63,531 bases of DNA. Origin: Acidobacteriota bacterium. GTDB taxonomy: Bacteria; Acidobacteriota; Terriglobia; Bryobacterales; Bryobacteraceae. Below are positions 17,109-24,052 of this stretch, piece by piece. Made by a program: the position numbers and the translations under genes. Location of the stretch: NCBI GenBank assembly GCA_023436715.1, contig JAEZIJ010000125.1:1-63531 (forward strand), given 5' to 3'. The notes below the pieces were generated by a model. That model saw only the letters and a program-made list of their open reading frames with translations. It did not search any database and was not told where the DNA came from. The stretch's first letter is position 1; each line of letters opens with the position of its first letter.

Positions 17109-17960
17109 TCAGGCGCCCTTCGGATAGCAGCCGAGCACGCGCAGAAAATCGGCAAGCTCCCTCAAGTGGCCGAGCGCGTTGCGAACTTTCTCGTCATCGA
17201 GGCGGCCGAGCAGGTCCAGGTAGAACAGGTATTCCCAGGGCTTGCCGCGTAGCGGGCGGGATTCGATTTTTGCCAGGTTGACGTCGCGCAGCGCGAAGGC
17301 GCTCAGGGCGCGGAACAGCGCCCCCGGCGTGTTCCGGGTGGAGAACACCAGCGTGATTTTCCATTCCGTGTTGCGCGGTGACGGCCGGCGCTCCGGCTTC
17401 GCTTCAGGCCGGCGCAGCAGGAAGAAGCGGGTGAAGTTGCGGCGGTCGTCCTCGAGGGAACGGCGCAGGATGTGCGCCCCGTAGATCTCCGCGGCGACCG
17501 AGGAGGCGATCGCCGCGGCATCCGTCCGCTTCTCCTCCATAATCATCTTTACGCTGCCGGCCGTGTCATAGAACGGCACGCGTTCGAGGCGCGGGTTCCC
17601 GGCGAAGAACCGCAGGCACTGGTTGATCGCGACCGGGTGCGAGTAGACCTGCCGCAGGTCGCGGAACCGCACGCCGGGTGCCGCAATCAGGTTGTGGTTG
17701 ATGCGGACGCTGGTCTCGCCGCGGATCTCGAAGTCGAACGCCAGCAGGTGGTCATAGTTCTCATGGACCGAGCCGGCCAGCGTGTTTTCTATAGGGATGA
17801 CCGCGGCCGAGACTTCCTTCTCCTTCAGCCGGAAGAACACATCCTCGAACCGCTGGCAGGGCAGGACCCGCGCCCGAGGGCCCAGCAGTCTCCGCACCGC
17901 CTCCTCGCTGAATGCTCCTCGTTCTCCTTGGAACGCTACTCGTTCGGCAACTTTAGTCAC
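17109..17960 (-). CDS. pheA: Prephenate dehydratase
   Basis: Converts prephenate to phenylpyruvate in phenylalanine synthesis. The catalytic domain starts RVAFQGERGAFSEEAVRR and contains VIPIENTLAGSVHENYDHL and the threonine-phenylalanine motif as NFTRFFLL. A C-terminal ACT domain (TLVFSTRNTPGALFRALSAF, then ESRPLRG) gives feedback control by phenylalanine. No chorismate mutase domain is fused. The GTG at 17960 is chosen because the preceding ubiX gene stops one base before it (TAATGTG) and AGGGAG lies upstream, so the two genes are translationally coupled; 283 residues. Confidence 0.93.
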   Translation of the reverse strand: MTKVAERVAFQGERGAFSEEAVRRLLGPRARVLPCQRFEDVFFRLKEKEVSAAVIPIENTLAGSVHENYDHLLAFDFEIRGETSVRINHNLIAAPGVRFRDLRQVYSHPVAINQCLRFFAGNPRLERVPFYDTAGSVKMIMEEKRTDAAAIASSVAAEIYGAHILRRSLEDDRRNFTRFFLLRRPEAKPERRPSPRNTEWKITLVFSTRNTPGALFRALSAFALRDVNLAKIESRPLRGKPWEYLFYLDLLGRLDDEKVRNALGHLRELADFLRVLGCYPKGA

Positions 17961-17961
17961 A

Positions 17962-18537
17962 TTAGTCTCCCTGGGGGTGGTGCGGATCCCAGCGGCGGGC
18001 ATTCGGATCAGGTACTCCCAGTAAATCCAAAGCCCTTTCCACCGAGTGATCGACGAGTTCAAGAATGGTCTGCGGCTTGTGATAGAAGCCCGGAATCGGG
18101 GGAGCGATGATTGCTCCCATTTCGGTGAGCGCCGTCATGGTTCGCAGGTGACCGAGGTGAAACGGCGTTTCCCGTACCATCAGAATCAGCCTGCGGCGCT
18201 CCTTGAGGGTGACATCGGCGGCGCGAAGCAGAAGATTGGAGCTGATGCCGGCGGCGATCGCGGACATGGTGCGGACGGAGCAGGGCGCCACTACCATTCC
18301 GTGGGTAGGGAACGAGCCGCTCGCGAGGCGGGCGCCTATGTCCTCTATAGGATACCAGTGGTGTGCGAGGGCTCGCAGATCGGCGGTTTTCAGGCCGGTC
18401 TCGAGCGTGACGGTGCGCTCGCCCGACCGGGTAATAAGAAGATGGACCTCAACTTCGGGCTGACGGCGCAGCTTTTCGAGCATCCGAAGGCCGTAGATGG
18501 ACCCGCTGGCGCCCGTGATGGCCACAATTATGTGCAA
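17962..18537 (-). CDS. ubiX: Flavin prenyltransferase UbiX
   Basis: UbiX attaches a dimethylallyl group to FMN to make the prenyl-FMN cofactor of UbiD-type decarboxylases, here probably for quinone synthesis. The flavin-binding N-terminus HIIVAITGASGSIYG, the SGERTVTLE region and the C-terminal PPIPGFYHKPQTILELVDHSVERALDLLG are all highly characteristic. A TTG at 18537 gives a natural N-terminus (LHIIVAITGASG) with AAAGGG just upstream; another TTG at 18552 would add five residues. It is the first gene of the minus-strand series and is coupled to pheA. Its upstream region carries the TTCTGA-N2-TCAGAA palindrome shared with the peptide locus. No ubiD is in the window. Confidence 0.92.
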   Translation of the reverse strand: MHIIVAITGASGSIYGLRMLEKLRRQPEVEVHLLITRSGERTVTLETGLKTADLRALAHHWYPIEDIGARLASGSFPTHGMVVAPCSVRTMSAIAAGISSNLLLRAADVTLKERRRLILMVRETPFHLGHLRTMTALTEMGAIIAPPIPGFYHKPQTILELVDHSVERALDLLGVPDPNARRWDPHHPQGD

Positions 18538-18562
18538 AACGACCCTTTCCAAACAGACTCTG

Positions 18563-18576
18563 TTCTGAATTCAGAA
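18563..18576. promoter_or_regulatory. Perfect palindrome, candidate operator O1
   Basis: TTCTGA-at-TCAGAA, extended by one more base pair to GTTCTGAATTCAGAAC. It lies in the divergent region between ubiX and the HTH regulator gene, about 20 bases upstream of the regulator's -35 box. The same arms recur at 19999-20012 near the peptide genes. Confidence 0.6.
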
Positions 18577-18595
18577 CAAGAACGCATTTCGACCC

Positions 18596-18624
18596 TTGCT
18601 CCGGGTCTCTGTCACCGATATAAT
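18596..18624 (+). promoter_or_regulatory. Sigma-70-type promoter of the HTH regulator
   Basis: TTGCTC at 18596-18601 and a consensus TATAAT at 18619-18624 are 17 bases apart. It points at the regulator gene that starts at 18712, giving a leader of about 80 bases. The palindrome at 18563-18576 lies just upstream, well placed for autoregulation. Confidence 0.6.
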
Positions 18625-18711
18625 TTTTCCGGAGCTCATTCTGTGTTTTCCAATCCCCAATCGGGTGGATCGGTCCCGCGTCGTTCAATTCCGCCGAGAG
18701 AGGATCATAAC

Positions 18712-19497
18712 ATGGAGGAAGCCGGTCAGAAATTGAAGCGAGCCCGCGAACGGCTGAACCTCCGGTATCGCGACGTGGAAGAGGCGAGCCTTCGGATCGC
18801 GGAGCGTCACAAAAATGACGAGTTCATAATTGCGCTCAGCAGGCTCGCGGATATAGAAAACAAAGGTACTGTACCCACGTTATTCCGGCTTTACTCCCTG
18901 TGCGCGATCTACAGGCTGGACATTACAGAAGTACTGGAGTGGTACGGGGTAGATCTTTCCGCACTGCCCGGGGACTCCATGAACGTGGTCGAGATCGAGC
19001 GGACCCACGCGATCGGATTCGCGCCGAACGCGAACGCCGAGGTGCAGTTGCCGCTTTCGCTCGACCCCGGCCTGGACATGCGCCGCACGACTTATCTGAG
19101 CCGCATGATCCAGCGATGGGGCAAACTGCCCCTGGTGCTGCTTAACGGGCTCGACCTGAAAAACCACCGCTATGGGTTTATCGGCACGGAAGACTGGACA
19201 ATGTACCCGCTGTTGCAGCCGGGCTCGCTGGTGGTGATCGACGAGACGCGGCGCAAGGTGGCCGAAAGCTCCTGGTCGAACGAATTCGAGCGGCCCATCT
19301 ATTTCTTCGAGCACCGAAAAGGATACGCCTGCTGCTGGTGTAATGTTACAGGGAACCATTTACTGCTGCAGCCGCACCCCGCCTCGCAATGCAATCCGGA
19401 AATCTTCGCCTATCCGGATGAAATCGATATTTTGGGCCAGGTAACCGCGGTGGCTATGCGTCTTGAGCAGGCGAAGCGACGCCGTATTCGCTCCTGA
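18712..19497 (+). CDS. HTH regulator with LexA/CI-like C-terminal domain
   Basis: A 261-residue DNA-binding protein. The first ~75 residues (LKRARERLNLRYRDVEEAS ... IALSRLADIENKGTVPTLF) form an XRE/Cro-type helix-turn-helix. The C-terminal part resembles an S24 LexA/CI fold: DWTMYPLLQPGSLVVID stands where DSMYPTLKPGD occurs in active members, followed by strands ending DEIDILGQVTAVAMRL. The catalytic serine position is threonine, so self-cleavage is unlikely and the domain may instead sense a ligand or just dimerise. The ATG at 18712 has AGAGAGGAT upstream. A good promoter and a palindrome lie in front. Its 3' end overlaps the convergent gene by 44 bases. Confidence 0.8.
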   Translation: MEEAGQKLKRARERLNLRYRDVEEASLRIAERHKNDEFIIALSRLADIENKGTVPTLFRLYSLCAIYRLDITEVLEWYGVDLSALPGDSMNVVEIERTHAIGFAPNANAEVQLPLSLDPGLDMRRTTYLSRMIQRWGKLPLVLLNGLDLKNHRYGFIGTEDWTMYPLLQPGSLVVIDETRRKVAESSWSNEFERPIYFFEHRKGYACCWCNVTGNHLLLQPHPASQCNPEIFAYPDEIDILGQVTAVAMRLEQAKRRRIRS

Positions 19498-19912
19498 GAA
19501 GCTCCAGAATAGTCTCGAAATCGGCGAGGTAGAGCTGCCGCTCGACATCGCGCGCGATAGACGGGACCAGGTTGCGATACGGGGCCAGGCGGATCCACGC
19601 ATTCACAATCGTGCGGCGGTTGCCGTTCAGCCCGGCGAGGTAAAGGTCGAGATCGGCTTTCTGCTGCTCGAGCGTGAAGCAGAGCCACTGGGCGAAAGCC
19701 TGTTCGTGGCTGTGCCGGAGCACGGAATCGGCTTCCTCATCCCCGAATGACTGGCTTAGGCCGTAGTGCTCATACAGGCCGGTATTCTGGTCCCGGAGCG
19801 AGGTCAGATAGACCAGCCGCCCGAACACAGAGGGGATTTGCGACAACGTATTCCGCCACAAGTCAGCGGTAGCGCCTCTCTCAAGACGCCCCTTTGCCTC
19901 AAATCGGTTCAT
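19454..19912 (-). CDS. Hypothetical protein divergent from peptide genes
   Basis: A 152-residue soluble, mostly helical protein that I do not recognise. It has no signal peptide and no membrane segment. Notable stretches are SQIPSVFGRLVYLTSLRD and the charged FGDEEADSVLRHSHEQAFAQW. It is transcribed away from the three peptide genes and shares their 191-base upstream region, including the palindrome at 19999-20012. Its end overlaps the convergent HTH regulator gene by 44 bases. The composition and codon pattern look like real coding sequence. Position suggests a part in the same system, but no function can be named. Confidence 0.7.
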   Translation of the reverse strand: MNRFEAKGRLERGATADLWRNTLSQIPSVFGRLVYLTSLRDQNTGLYEHYGLSQSFGDEEADSVLRHSHEQAFAQWLCFTLEQQKADLDLYLAGLNGNRRTIVNAWIRLAPYRNLVPSIARDVERQLYLADFETILELLRSEYGVASPAQDA

Positions 19913-19998
19913 ACGCGCGCTTCCTAAATCGCCCCATTTTACACGAAAACTGCGACCCGTTCACGATTCTCGTGTTGGGGGAGCCAACTTGCCGCTTG

Positions 19999-20012
19999 TT
20001 CTGATTTCAGAA
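19999..20012. promoter_or_regulatory. Palindrome, candidate operator O2
   Basis: TTCTGA-tt-TCAGAA: the six-base arms and two-base spacing match O1 at 18563-18576 exactly, and the base before the first arm is also G (GTTCTGA). It lies 92 bases before the first peptide gene and 87 bases before the divergent gene at 19912, so it could control either or both. Confidence 0.6.
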
Positions 20013-20103
20013 AATCTTATCGGCCTTTGTTGCGGATGTATACGTTCCGGGTAACCTGTTCATTGTACGCGATAAACCTAAATTTCTAAAGGAGATTTAC
20101 CTG

Positions 20104-20217
20104 ATGCTACTGAGAGCGATTTTCGTACTGGCGTTGGCCCTGGGCCTGACTGGAGTCGCCATGGGCGACCGCAGCGACCCGATTCCGCATTGCTGGCCGT
20201 GCCCGTATTCGAACTAA
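20104..20217 (+). CDS. Secreted CWPC peptide, copy 1
   Basis: A 37-residue precursor with a hydrophobic signal sequence (MLLRAIFVLALALGLTGVAMG) in two parts: basic start and leucine-rich core up to about residue 20, then a short polar tail. The predicted mature part is DRSDPIPHCWPCPYSN, with a CxxC pair in a proline-rich context. AAAGGAG lies ten bases before the ATG. It is the first and most divergent of three tandem copies: relative to copies 2 and 3 the mature part has Asp instead of Asn, while its other codon differences are silent. No known peptide family is recognised. It could be a signal peptide, a bacteriocin-like product or a redox-active peptide. Confidence 0.8.
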   Translation: MLLRAIFVLALALGLTGVAMGDRSDPIPHCWPCPYSN

Positions 20218-20237
20218 GGATTCCAAGGAGATCATCC

Positions 20238-20351
20238 ATGCTGCTCAAAGCCTTACTAGCCATGATGTTGACGCTGAGCCTGGCGGGGATCGCCGCGGGC
20301 AACCGCAGCGACCCAATCCCGCACTGCTGGCCGTGCCCGTATTCGAACTAG
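20238..20351 (+). CDS. Secreted CWPC peptide, copy 2
   Basis: A 37-residue precursor starting MLLKALLAMMLTLSLAGIAA and ending GNRSDPIPHCWPCPYSN. The AxA-type ending of the leader (GIAAG) suggests cleavage after Ala20 or Gly21. CCAAGGAGATCATCC in front of the ATG is the same as before copy 3. The start lies exactly 134 bases after that of copy 1. Between copies 2 and 3 the leader differs at two residues (Met/Val, Ser/Gly), but the mature part is identical despite silent codon changes, which points to selection on the peptide. The only gap to copy 1 is 20 bases, so the copies form one transcript. Confidence 0.82.
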   Translation: MLLKALLAMMLTLSLAGIAAGNRSDPIPHCWPCPYSN

Positions 20352-20371
20352 AGGTTCCAAGGAGATCATCC

Positions 20372-20485
20372 ATGCTGCTTAAAGCTCTGTTGGCCGTGAT
20401 GTTGACGCTGGGCCTGGCGGGGATCGCCGCGGGCAACCGCAGCGACCCGATCCCGCACTGCTGGCCGTGTCCGTATTCCAACTAA
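20372..20485 (+). CDS. Secreted CWPC peptide, copy 3
   Basis: A 37-residue precursor starting MLLKALLAVMLTLGLAGIAA and ending GNRSDPIPHCWPCPYSN. It lies 134 bases after copy 2 and has the same ribosome site (AAGGAGATCATCC). The mature sequence equals copy 2 although the codons for Pro5, the second Cys and Ser16 differ. After the stop come about 95 bases without a clear hairpin, then a promoter for the membrane-protein gene at 20630. As with the others there is no dedicated maturation enzyme or exporter next door, so ordinary Sec export is the simplest route. Confidence 0.82.
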   Translation: MLLKALLAVMLTLGLAGIAAGNRSDPIPHCWPCPYSN

Positions 20486-20581
20486 GAGAACTCGGGGATT
20501 TTACTTAACTTTGGTTCCCGCCGGACTCGTCGCAATTGCGATAACATCCGCATTCTCAAGGCTCCTGCCACACTTTTGTGC

Positions 20582-20609
20582 TTGTGCATTCTGTGCTGGA
20601 TGGTAGAAT
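20582..20609 (+). promoter_or_regulatory. Promoter of the membrane-protein gene
   Basis: TTGTGC (20582-20587) and TAGAAT (20604-20609) are 16 bases apart and precede the ATG at 20630 by about 20 bases. GGGGAGG lies between, so the leader would be very short. This suggests the gene can be transcribed separately from the peptides. Confidence 0.5.
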
Positions 20610-20629
20610 TGGGGAGGCCGTAGGCCGGT

Positions 20630-21454
20630 ATGACGATGGTTTCCCTTCAGGCGCTTGAGACCTACTTATGGTGGTTCACGATGCTGGGCTACCTGGTCTT
20701 GTATGCTCGTCTGCGCCAGAACGGCTTGCACAGGGTATACCGGTTCTTTTCCGCCTACCTGATTTTCCGGGCGCTGAGGACTGTTTTGCTGGAGGCAGTA
20801 CCGTTCATCGCGCGCCTCATCGATAACCGGCCGAACGTACACTTTGCCACCAATGCCTATGCCTGGGTCTGGGCTCCAACCCAGATCGTGCTGTGGTTTT
20901 TCTACATCGTAGTGGTACTTGAGGTTTACTCCCTGGTTCTACAGAACTACAAGGGCATCGCATCGCTGGGGAGATGGGTGCTGATGGGAGGTTTGCTGAT
21001 CTCTCTGGTGGTATCTTCGCTGAGTTTGTGGACGGACCTAAGCAATCCTTCGGAGCAGTTCCCCCGTATTCTGTTGGTGCTGGCGATCGACCGCGGGATA
21101 GTTTCGAGTCTGGTGATCTTCCTCCTCGTGATTACGGGGTTGCTCGCGTGGTACCCGGTGCCGCTCAGCAGGAACGTTGTGGTGCATTGCGTGGCTTACG
21201 CGGTTTATTTCCTGCCCCTGGCCCTGGCAGTACTGCTGCGGAACCTGACAGGCAGCGGGACGACGCAGGTGGTGAACATAGTGCAATCCTGTATCACGAT
21301 TGCGTGTCTTGCGGTGTGGATTGCCTTCCTGAATCGTGAGGGGGAGAGCCGGATGTTTCGCATGCTTCGCCGGCCGGCGGTACACGATGAGGAGATCCTG
21401 GTGGAGAATCTTGCCGCTATCAACTCCACCCTTTTGCGGGCAGCACGTAAGTAA
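20630..21454 (+). CDS. Seven-span membrane protein of unknown function
   Basis: A 274-residue integral membrane protein with about seven hydrophobic spans, starting with ETYLWWFTMLGYLVLYARL and ending with a span CITIACLAVWIAFL, followed by a charged cytoplasmic tail of about 35 residues. No catalytic or transport motif is visible. Proteins of this general type are frequent as conserved unknowns in Acidobacteria. Its own promoter lies immediately upstream. Because it follows the three secreted-peptide genes directly, a role as peptide receptor, immunity protein or transporter is possible, but this is inference only. Confidence 0.75.
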   Translation: MTMVSLQALETYLWWFTMLGYLVLYARLRQNGLHRVYRFFSAYLIFRALRTVLLEAVPFIARLIDNRPNVHFATNAYAWVWAPTQIVLWFFYIVVVLEVYSLVLQNYKGIASLGRWVLMGGLLISLVVSSLSLWTDLSNPSEQFPRILLVLAIDRGIVSSLVIFLLVITGLLAWYPVPLSRNVVVHCVAYAVYFLPLALAVLLRNLTGSGTTQVVNIVQSCITIACLAVWIAFLNREGESRMFRMLRRPAVHDEEILVENLAAINSTLLRAARK

Positions 21455-21563
21455 TAGCCAGTATATTACCCTCAGAATTTGCACTTAGATCTCCTGAAAT
21501 TTATTGCAATCCCGCAAATGCTTGGATTATTCTGGACGGGGTATTAAGAGGGAGGAGCTACCG

Positions 21564-22097
21564 ATGAATGTCGCTCTTGCAGGTGCAGCAGTGCTCGCCC
21601 TTCTGGTTGCGTTGGCGTTCCTGCTGTTGTTCCGGCGGCTGACTGTGCGGACCCAGGATGGGGAGGCGGACCTGGAGTGGTGCCGCGAGTTCTCGATCGC
21701 GCGGTATCGGCCAATGGAGAGGCTGTTTATCGAGGAAGATTACGATTTCCTGGCGGCCCAGCCGGGATTTCACCCGAAGATTTCGCGCAAGCTCCAAGCT
21801 GAGCGCCGGCGCGTGTTCCGGCACTACCTGCGTTGCCTGCGGCGGGACTTCGACCGGCTGTCCACCGCGGCGAGGACGGTCTTGTTGCACGCGGCCCAGG
21901 ACCGGCCTGACCTGGCAAGTGTGCTGCTGAAGCAGCGGTTGGTCTTCAGCTACGCGATGCTGGTTGTGGAGTGCCGGCTGGCGCTTCAGACGATCGGGAT
22001 CGGGCGGGTCGATGTACGGCGGCTGGTGTCTTCGCTCGAAGCTATGCGCGAGCAGTTGCGAATGGTGACTCAACGCGCGCAGGCTGCTGAAATCTAG
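21564..22097 (+). CDS. Single-span membrane protein of unknown function
   Basis: A 177-residue protein with one N-terminal membrane anchor (residues 3-24, VALAGAAVLALLVALAFLLL) and a charged, helical cytoplasmic domain rich in Arg and Leu. The ATG at 21564 is preceded by GGGAGGAG, a strong ribosome site, which decides against the longer open frame from 21504. It follows the seven-span protein by 109 bases on the same strand and may act with it. No family is recognised. Confidence 0.72.
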   Translation: MNVALAGAAVLALLVALAFLLLFRRLTVRTQDGEADLEWCREFSIARYRPMERLFIEEDYDFLAAQPGFHPKISRKLQAERRRVFRHYLRCLRRDFDRLSTAARTVLLHAAQDRPDLASVLLKQRLVFSYAMLVVECRLALQTIGIGRVDVRRLVSSLEAMREQLRMVTQRAQAAEI

Positions 22098-22120
22098 GTC
22101 TACAGATTCAAGCGTTTTGG

Positions 22121-22142
22121 CCCGGGGCTCCGAAGCCCCGGG
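22121..22142. terminator. Hairpin between converging genes
   Basis: CCCGGGGCT-ccga-AGCCCCGGG, a perfect 9 bp stem, lies between the plus-strand membrane-protein gene and the minus-strand SprT-like gene. A likely bidirectional terminator of the dispersed palindrome type; a T-run is present only before it. Confidence 0.6.
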
Positions 22143-22166
22143 CGTCCCCACAGGTGTACCCGGCCC

Positions 22167-22892
22167 CTACAGTTTCTTGAGCAGACTCTTGGCTTCCCCA
22201 AAATCCGGAAACGCCCGTTCGGCAGCGCGGAATTCCGGAGTGTGAACCGACCGGCGCGCGCCGTGGGTTTGGGCGGGATACCGCAGGTGCAGCATCTCGT
22301 GGAAAAGCACGTACTCAAGAGCGAGCCGGGGTGTCGCCGGGCTGTCGAGCAGCTTGCTGATGATAATGGCGTTGTGGGAGGGATCGTAGTGTCCCAGGGT
22401 TGTCCGCGATGGACGGCGGCTCCACCCGAGCAGGGGCTGGGCCATCAAACCGCCGAAGTGCCGGAAGTTCAGCTCATCGAACATTTCTTCCAGGTTGAAG
22501 TGATCTCCTTGGGGCCCGGAGACGAACTTGCGCCCTCGAATCCGCCGGAGCAGATGGATGCTGCGGCGGACGTCGCGCCGGTTCAGGTACAGGCGGTAAC
22601 GGTAGGCATAGGCAGCGGATACCGGGCGGCGCAACAGCTTACCGAGCAGCACGTACGCGAGAGCCTCCATGACAGGGGCGGGCGCACCCTCAAGCAGATC
22701 GCTCATCCTGATTTCGATGCGGCCGGCCTCGAGCCGGGCAAAGCTGTCCGGGTTGGCAAAGCGGCAGAACGAGATATCGATTTGGGGCGGCTTAGTCCTT
22801 GGCTTCAAGTCGCAGAAAACACGAGTGTAGATCTCCCCCGGCGATTCAAAGAAGAGAGCGCTCTCGACTTGCATGTCTTTAGTATTTAACAT
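22167..22892 (-). CDS. SprT-like zinc metalloprotein
   Basis: A 241-residue protein with an SprT/YgjP-type zinc protease core. The active-site helix is ALEYVLFHEMLHLRYPAQ (HExxH) and a third ligand follows in VHTPEFRAAERAFPDF. The N-terminal ~90 residues are an extra domain with an EALAYVLLGKLLRRPV helix. Members of the superfamily cleave DNA-protein crosslinks or have unknown substrates. An ATG at 22892 (MLNTKDMQVESALFF) or the internal ATG at residue 7 may be used. It is divergent from fabH across a 57-base gap. Confidence 0.8.
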   Translation of the reverse strand: MLNTKDMQVESALFFESPGEIYTRVFCDLKPRTKPPQIDISFCRFANPDSFARLEAGRIEIRMSDLLEGAPAPVMEALAYVLLGKLLRRPVSAAYAYRYRLYLNRRDVRRSIHLLRRIRGRKFVSGPQGDHFNLEEMFDELNFRHFGGLMAQPLLGWSRRPSRTTLGHYDPSHNAIIISKLLDSPATPRLALEYVLFHEMLHLRYPAQTHGARRSVHTPEFRAAERAFPDFGEAKSLLKKL

Positions 22893-22949
22893 AGCAAGGT
22901 AGGCTTACTTTCGCCCTACTACGGTTTTTGATCTGTTATTGGAGGATTC

Positions 22950-23942
22950 GTGCCTAAAGCCAAGATCAGCGCCCTCGGCTGCTACGTCCCGCCCCGTGTG
23001 CTGACCAATTCCGATTTAGAGAAGATGGTGGAAACCAGCAATGAGTGGATACTGGAGCGCACAGGGATTGTGGAGCGCCACATTGCCGATCCCGAGGTGG
23101 CGACTTCGGACCTGGCGGTGAGGGCTGCCAAAGAGGCGCTGGCCATGCGGGGCATGGATGGTTCCGGCCTGGAAACGATCATTGTGTGCACCGTCACGCC
23201 GGACACGATGTTCCCCTCGACTGCGTGCCTGGTGCAAAACCAGTTGGGGGCAAAGGGCGCCTGGGGCTTCGACCTGATCGCGGCGTGCTCCGGCTTCGTG
23301 TACGGCCTGACCACGGCCGCGCAGTTGGTGCGGTCCGGTGCGCAGAAGAAGGTCCTGGTGATCGGGGCCGACACGATGTCGCGGATTATCGATTACACCG
23401 ATCGCTCGACGTGCGTGCTATTCGGGGATGGCGCGGGCGCCATGCTGGTGGAGGCGGCCGATGACGACGATCCGGCGGGCCTGATCGATTTCCATCACGA
23501 GATCGACGGATCGGGCGCCGAGTTTTTGCGGATGCCGGCGGGCGGCAGCCGCATGCCGGCTTCGATCGAGACGGTGGAGAAACGGTTCCACTACGTTCAC
23601 CAGGAAGGCCAGCAGGTCTTCAAGTACGCCGTCCGGAAAATGTACGAATGCTGCAGCGTGCTGCTCGAGCGGAACGGCATCAGCCCGAACGATATAACGG
23701 CCCTGATACCCCATCAGGCGAACCGCAGAATCATCCAGGCCACGGCGGACCGTCTGGGGCTCGGCTGCGACAAGGTGGTCATCAACATCGAACGGTACGG
23801 GAATACGACAGGGGGCACGATTCCCCTGGCCACTCGGGATGCGGTAACATCCGGGCAACTGAAGAAGGGCGGCCTGGTGATGTTTGTGGCTGTCGGCGCG
23901 GGATACACTGCGGGCGCGAGCCTGTGGCGCTGGGCGTTCTAG
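22950..23942 (+). CDS. fabH: Beta-ketoacyl-ACP synthase III
   Basis: Condenses acetyl- or branched acyl-CoA with malonyl-ACP to start fatty-acid synthesis. The catalytic cysteine is Cys113 in LIAACSGFVYGL, the histidine is in LIPHQANRRII and the asparagine in INIERYGNTTGGTIPLA, giving the complete Cys-His-Asn triad. Length 330 residues, normal. The start is the GTG at 22950, with TTGGAGG seven bases before it. The gene stands alone with no other fab genes nearby, so it may be an additional paralogue rather than the main fabH. Confidence 0.95.
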   Translation: MPKAKISALGCYVPPRVLTNSDLEKMVETSNEWILERTGIVERHIADPEVATSDLAVRAAKEALAMRGMDGSGLETIIVCTVTPDTMFPSTACLVQNQLGAKGAWGFDLIAACSGFVYGLTTAAQLVRSGAQKKVLVIGADTMSRIIDYTDRSTCVLFGDGAGAMLVEAADDDDPAGLIDFHHEIDGSGAEFLRMPAGGSRMPASIETVEKRFHYVHQEGQQVFKYAVRKMYECCSVLLERNGISPNDITALIPHQANRRIIQATADRLGLGCDKVVINIERYGNTTGGTIPLATRDAVTSGQLKKGGLVMFVAVGAGYTAGASLWRWAF

Positions 23943-23969
23943 TATCCTGTCCCAACGAGTATTTGAAAC

Positions 23970-24009
23970 GGGGCAGTTCTTCAGAACTGCCCCGGACCTC
24001 CAGGTCCGG
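23970..24009. repeat. Two adjoining short palindromes after fabH
   Basis: GGGGCAGTTCT-tc-AGAACTGCCCC (23970-23993) is followed directly by CCGGACCT-cc-AGGTCCGG (23992-24009), and further on by the CCTGCCCCACC tag that recurs at other sites. It lies between converging genes and could terminate both. It is a typical example of the genome's dispersed palindrome family. Confidence 0.65.
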
Positions 24010-24052
24010 CATAGCGGGACGTGGACGCCTGCCCCACCTGCGGGCTGAACCC

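Larger units (their letters stand above)
20104..20485 (+). repeat. 134 bp tandem repeat containing the peptide genes
   Basis: Three start codons at 20104, 20238 and 20372 are spaced by exactly 134 bases, each unit holding a 114-base gene and a 20-base spacer with the ribosome site. Units 2 and 3 are most alike. The array ends within unit 3 right after its stop codon. Confidence 0.85.

Noticed and set aside
20078..20481. Two minus-strand open frames opposite the peptide genes
   Set aside because: Both are mirror images of the tandem repeat, and the selection pattern (silent changes) fits only the plus-strand frames.
20104..20485. CRISPR-like array
   Set aside because: The 134-base units are near-identical genes with start codons, ribosome sites and silent changes; there is no repeat-spacer alternation.
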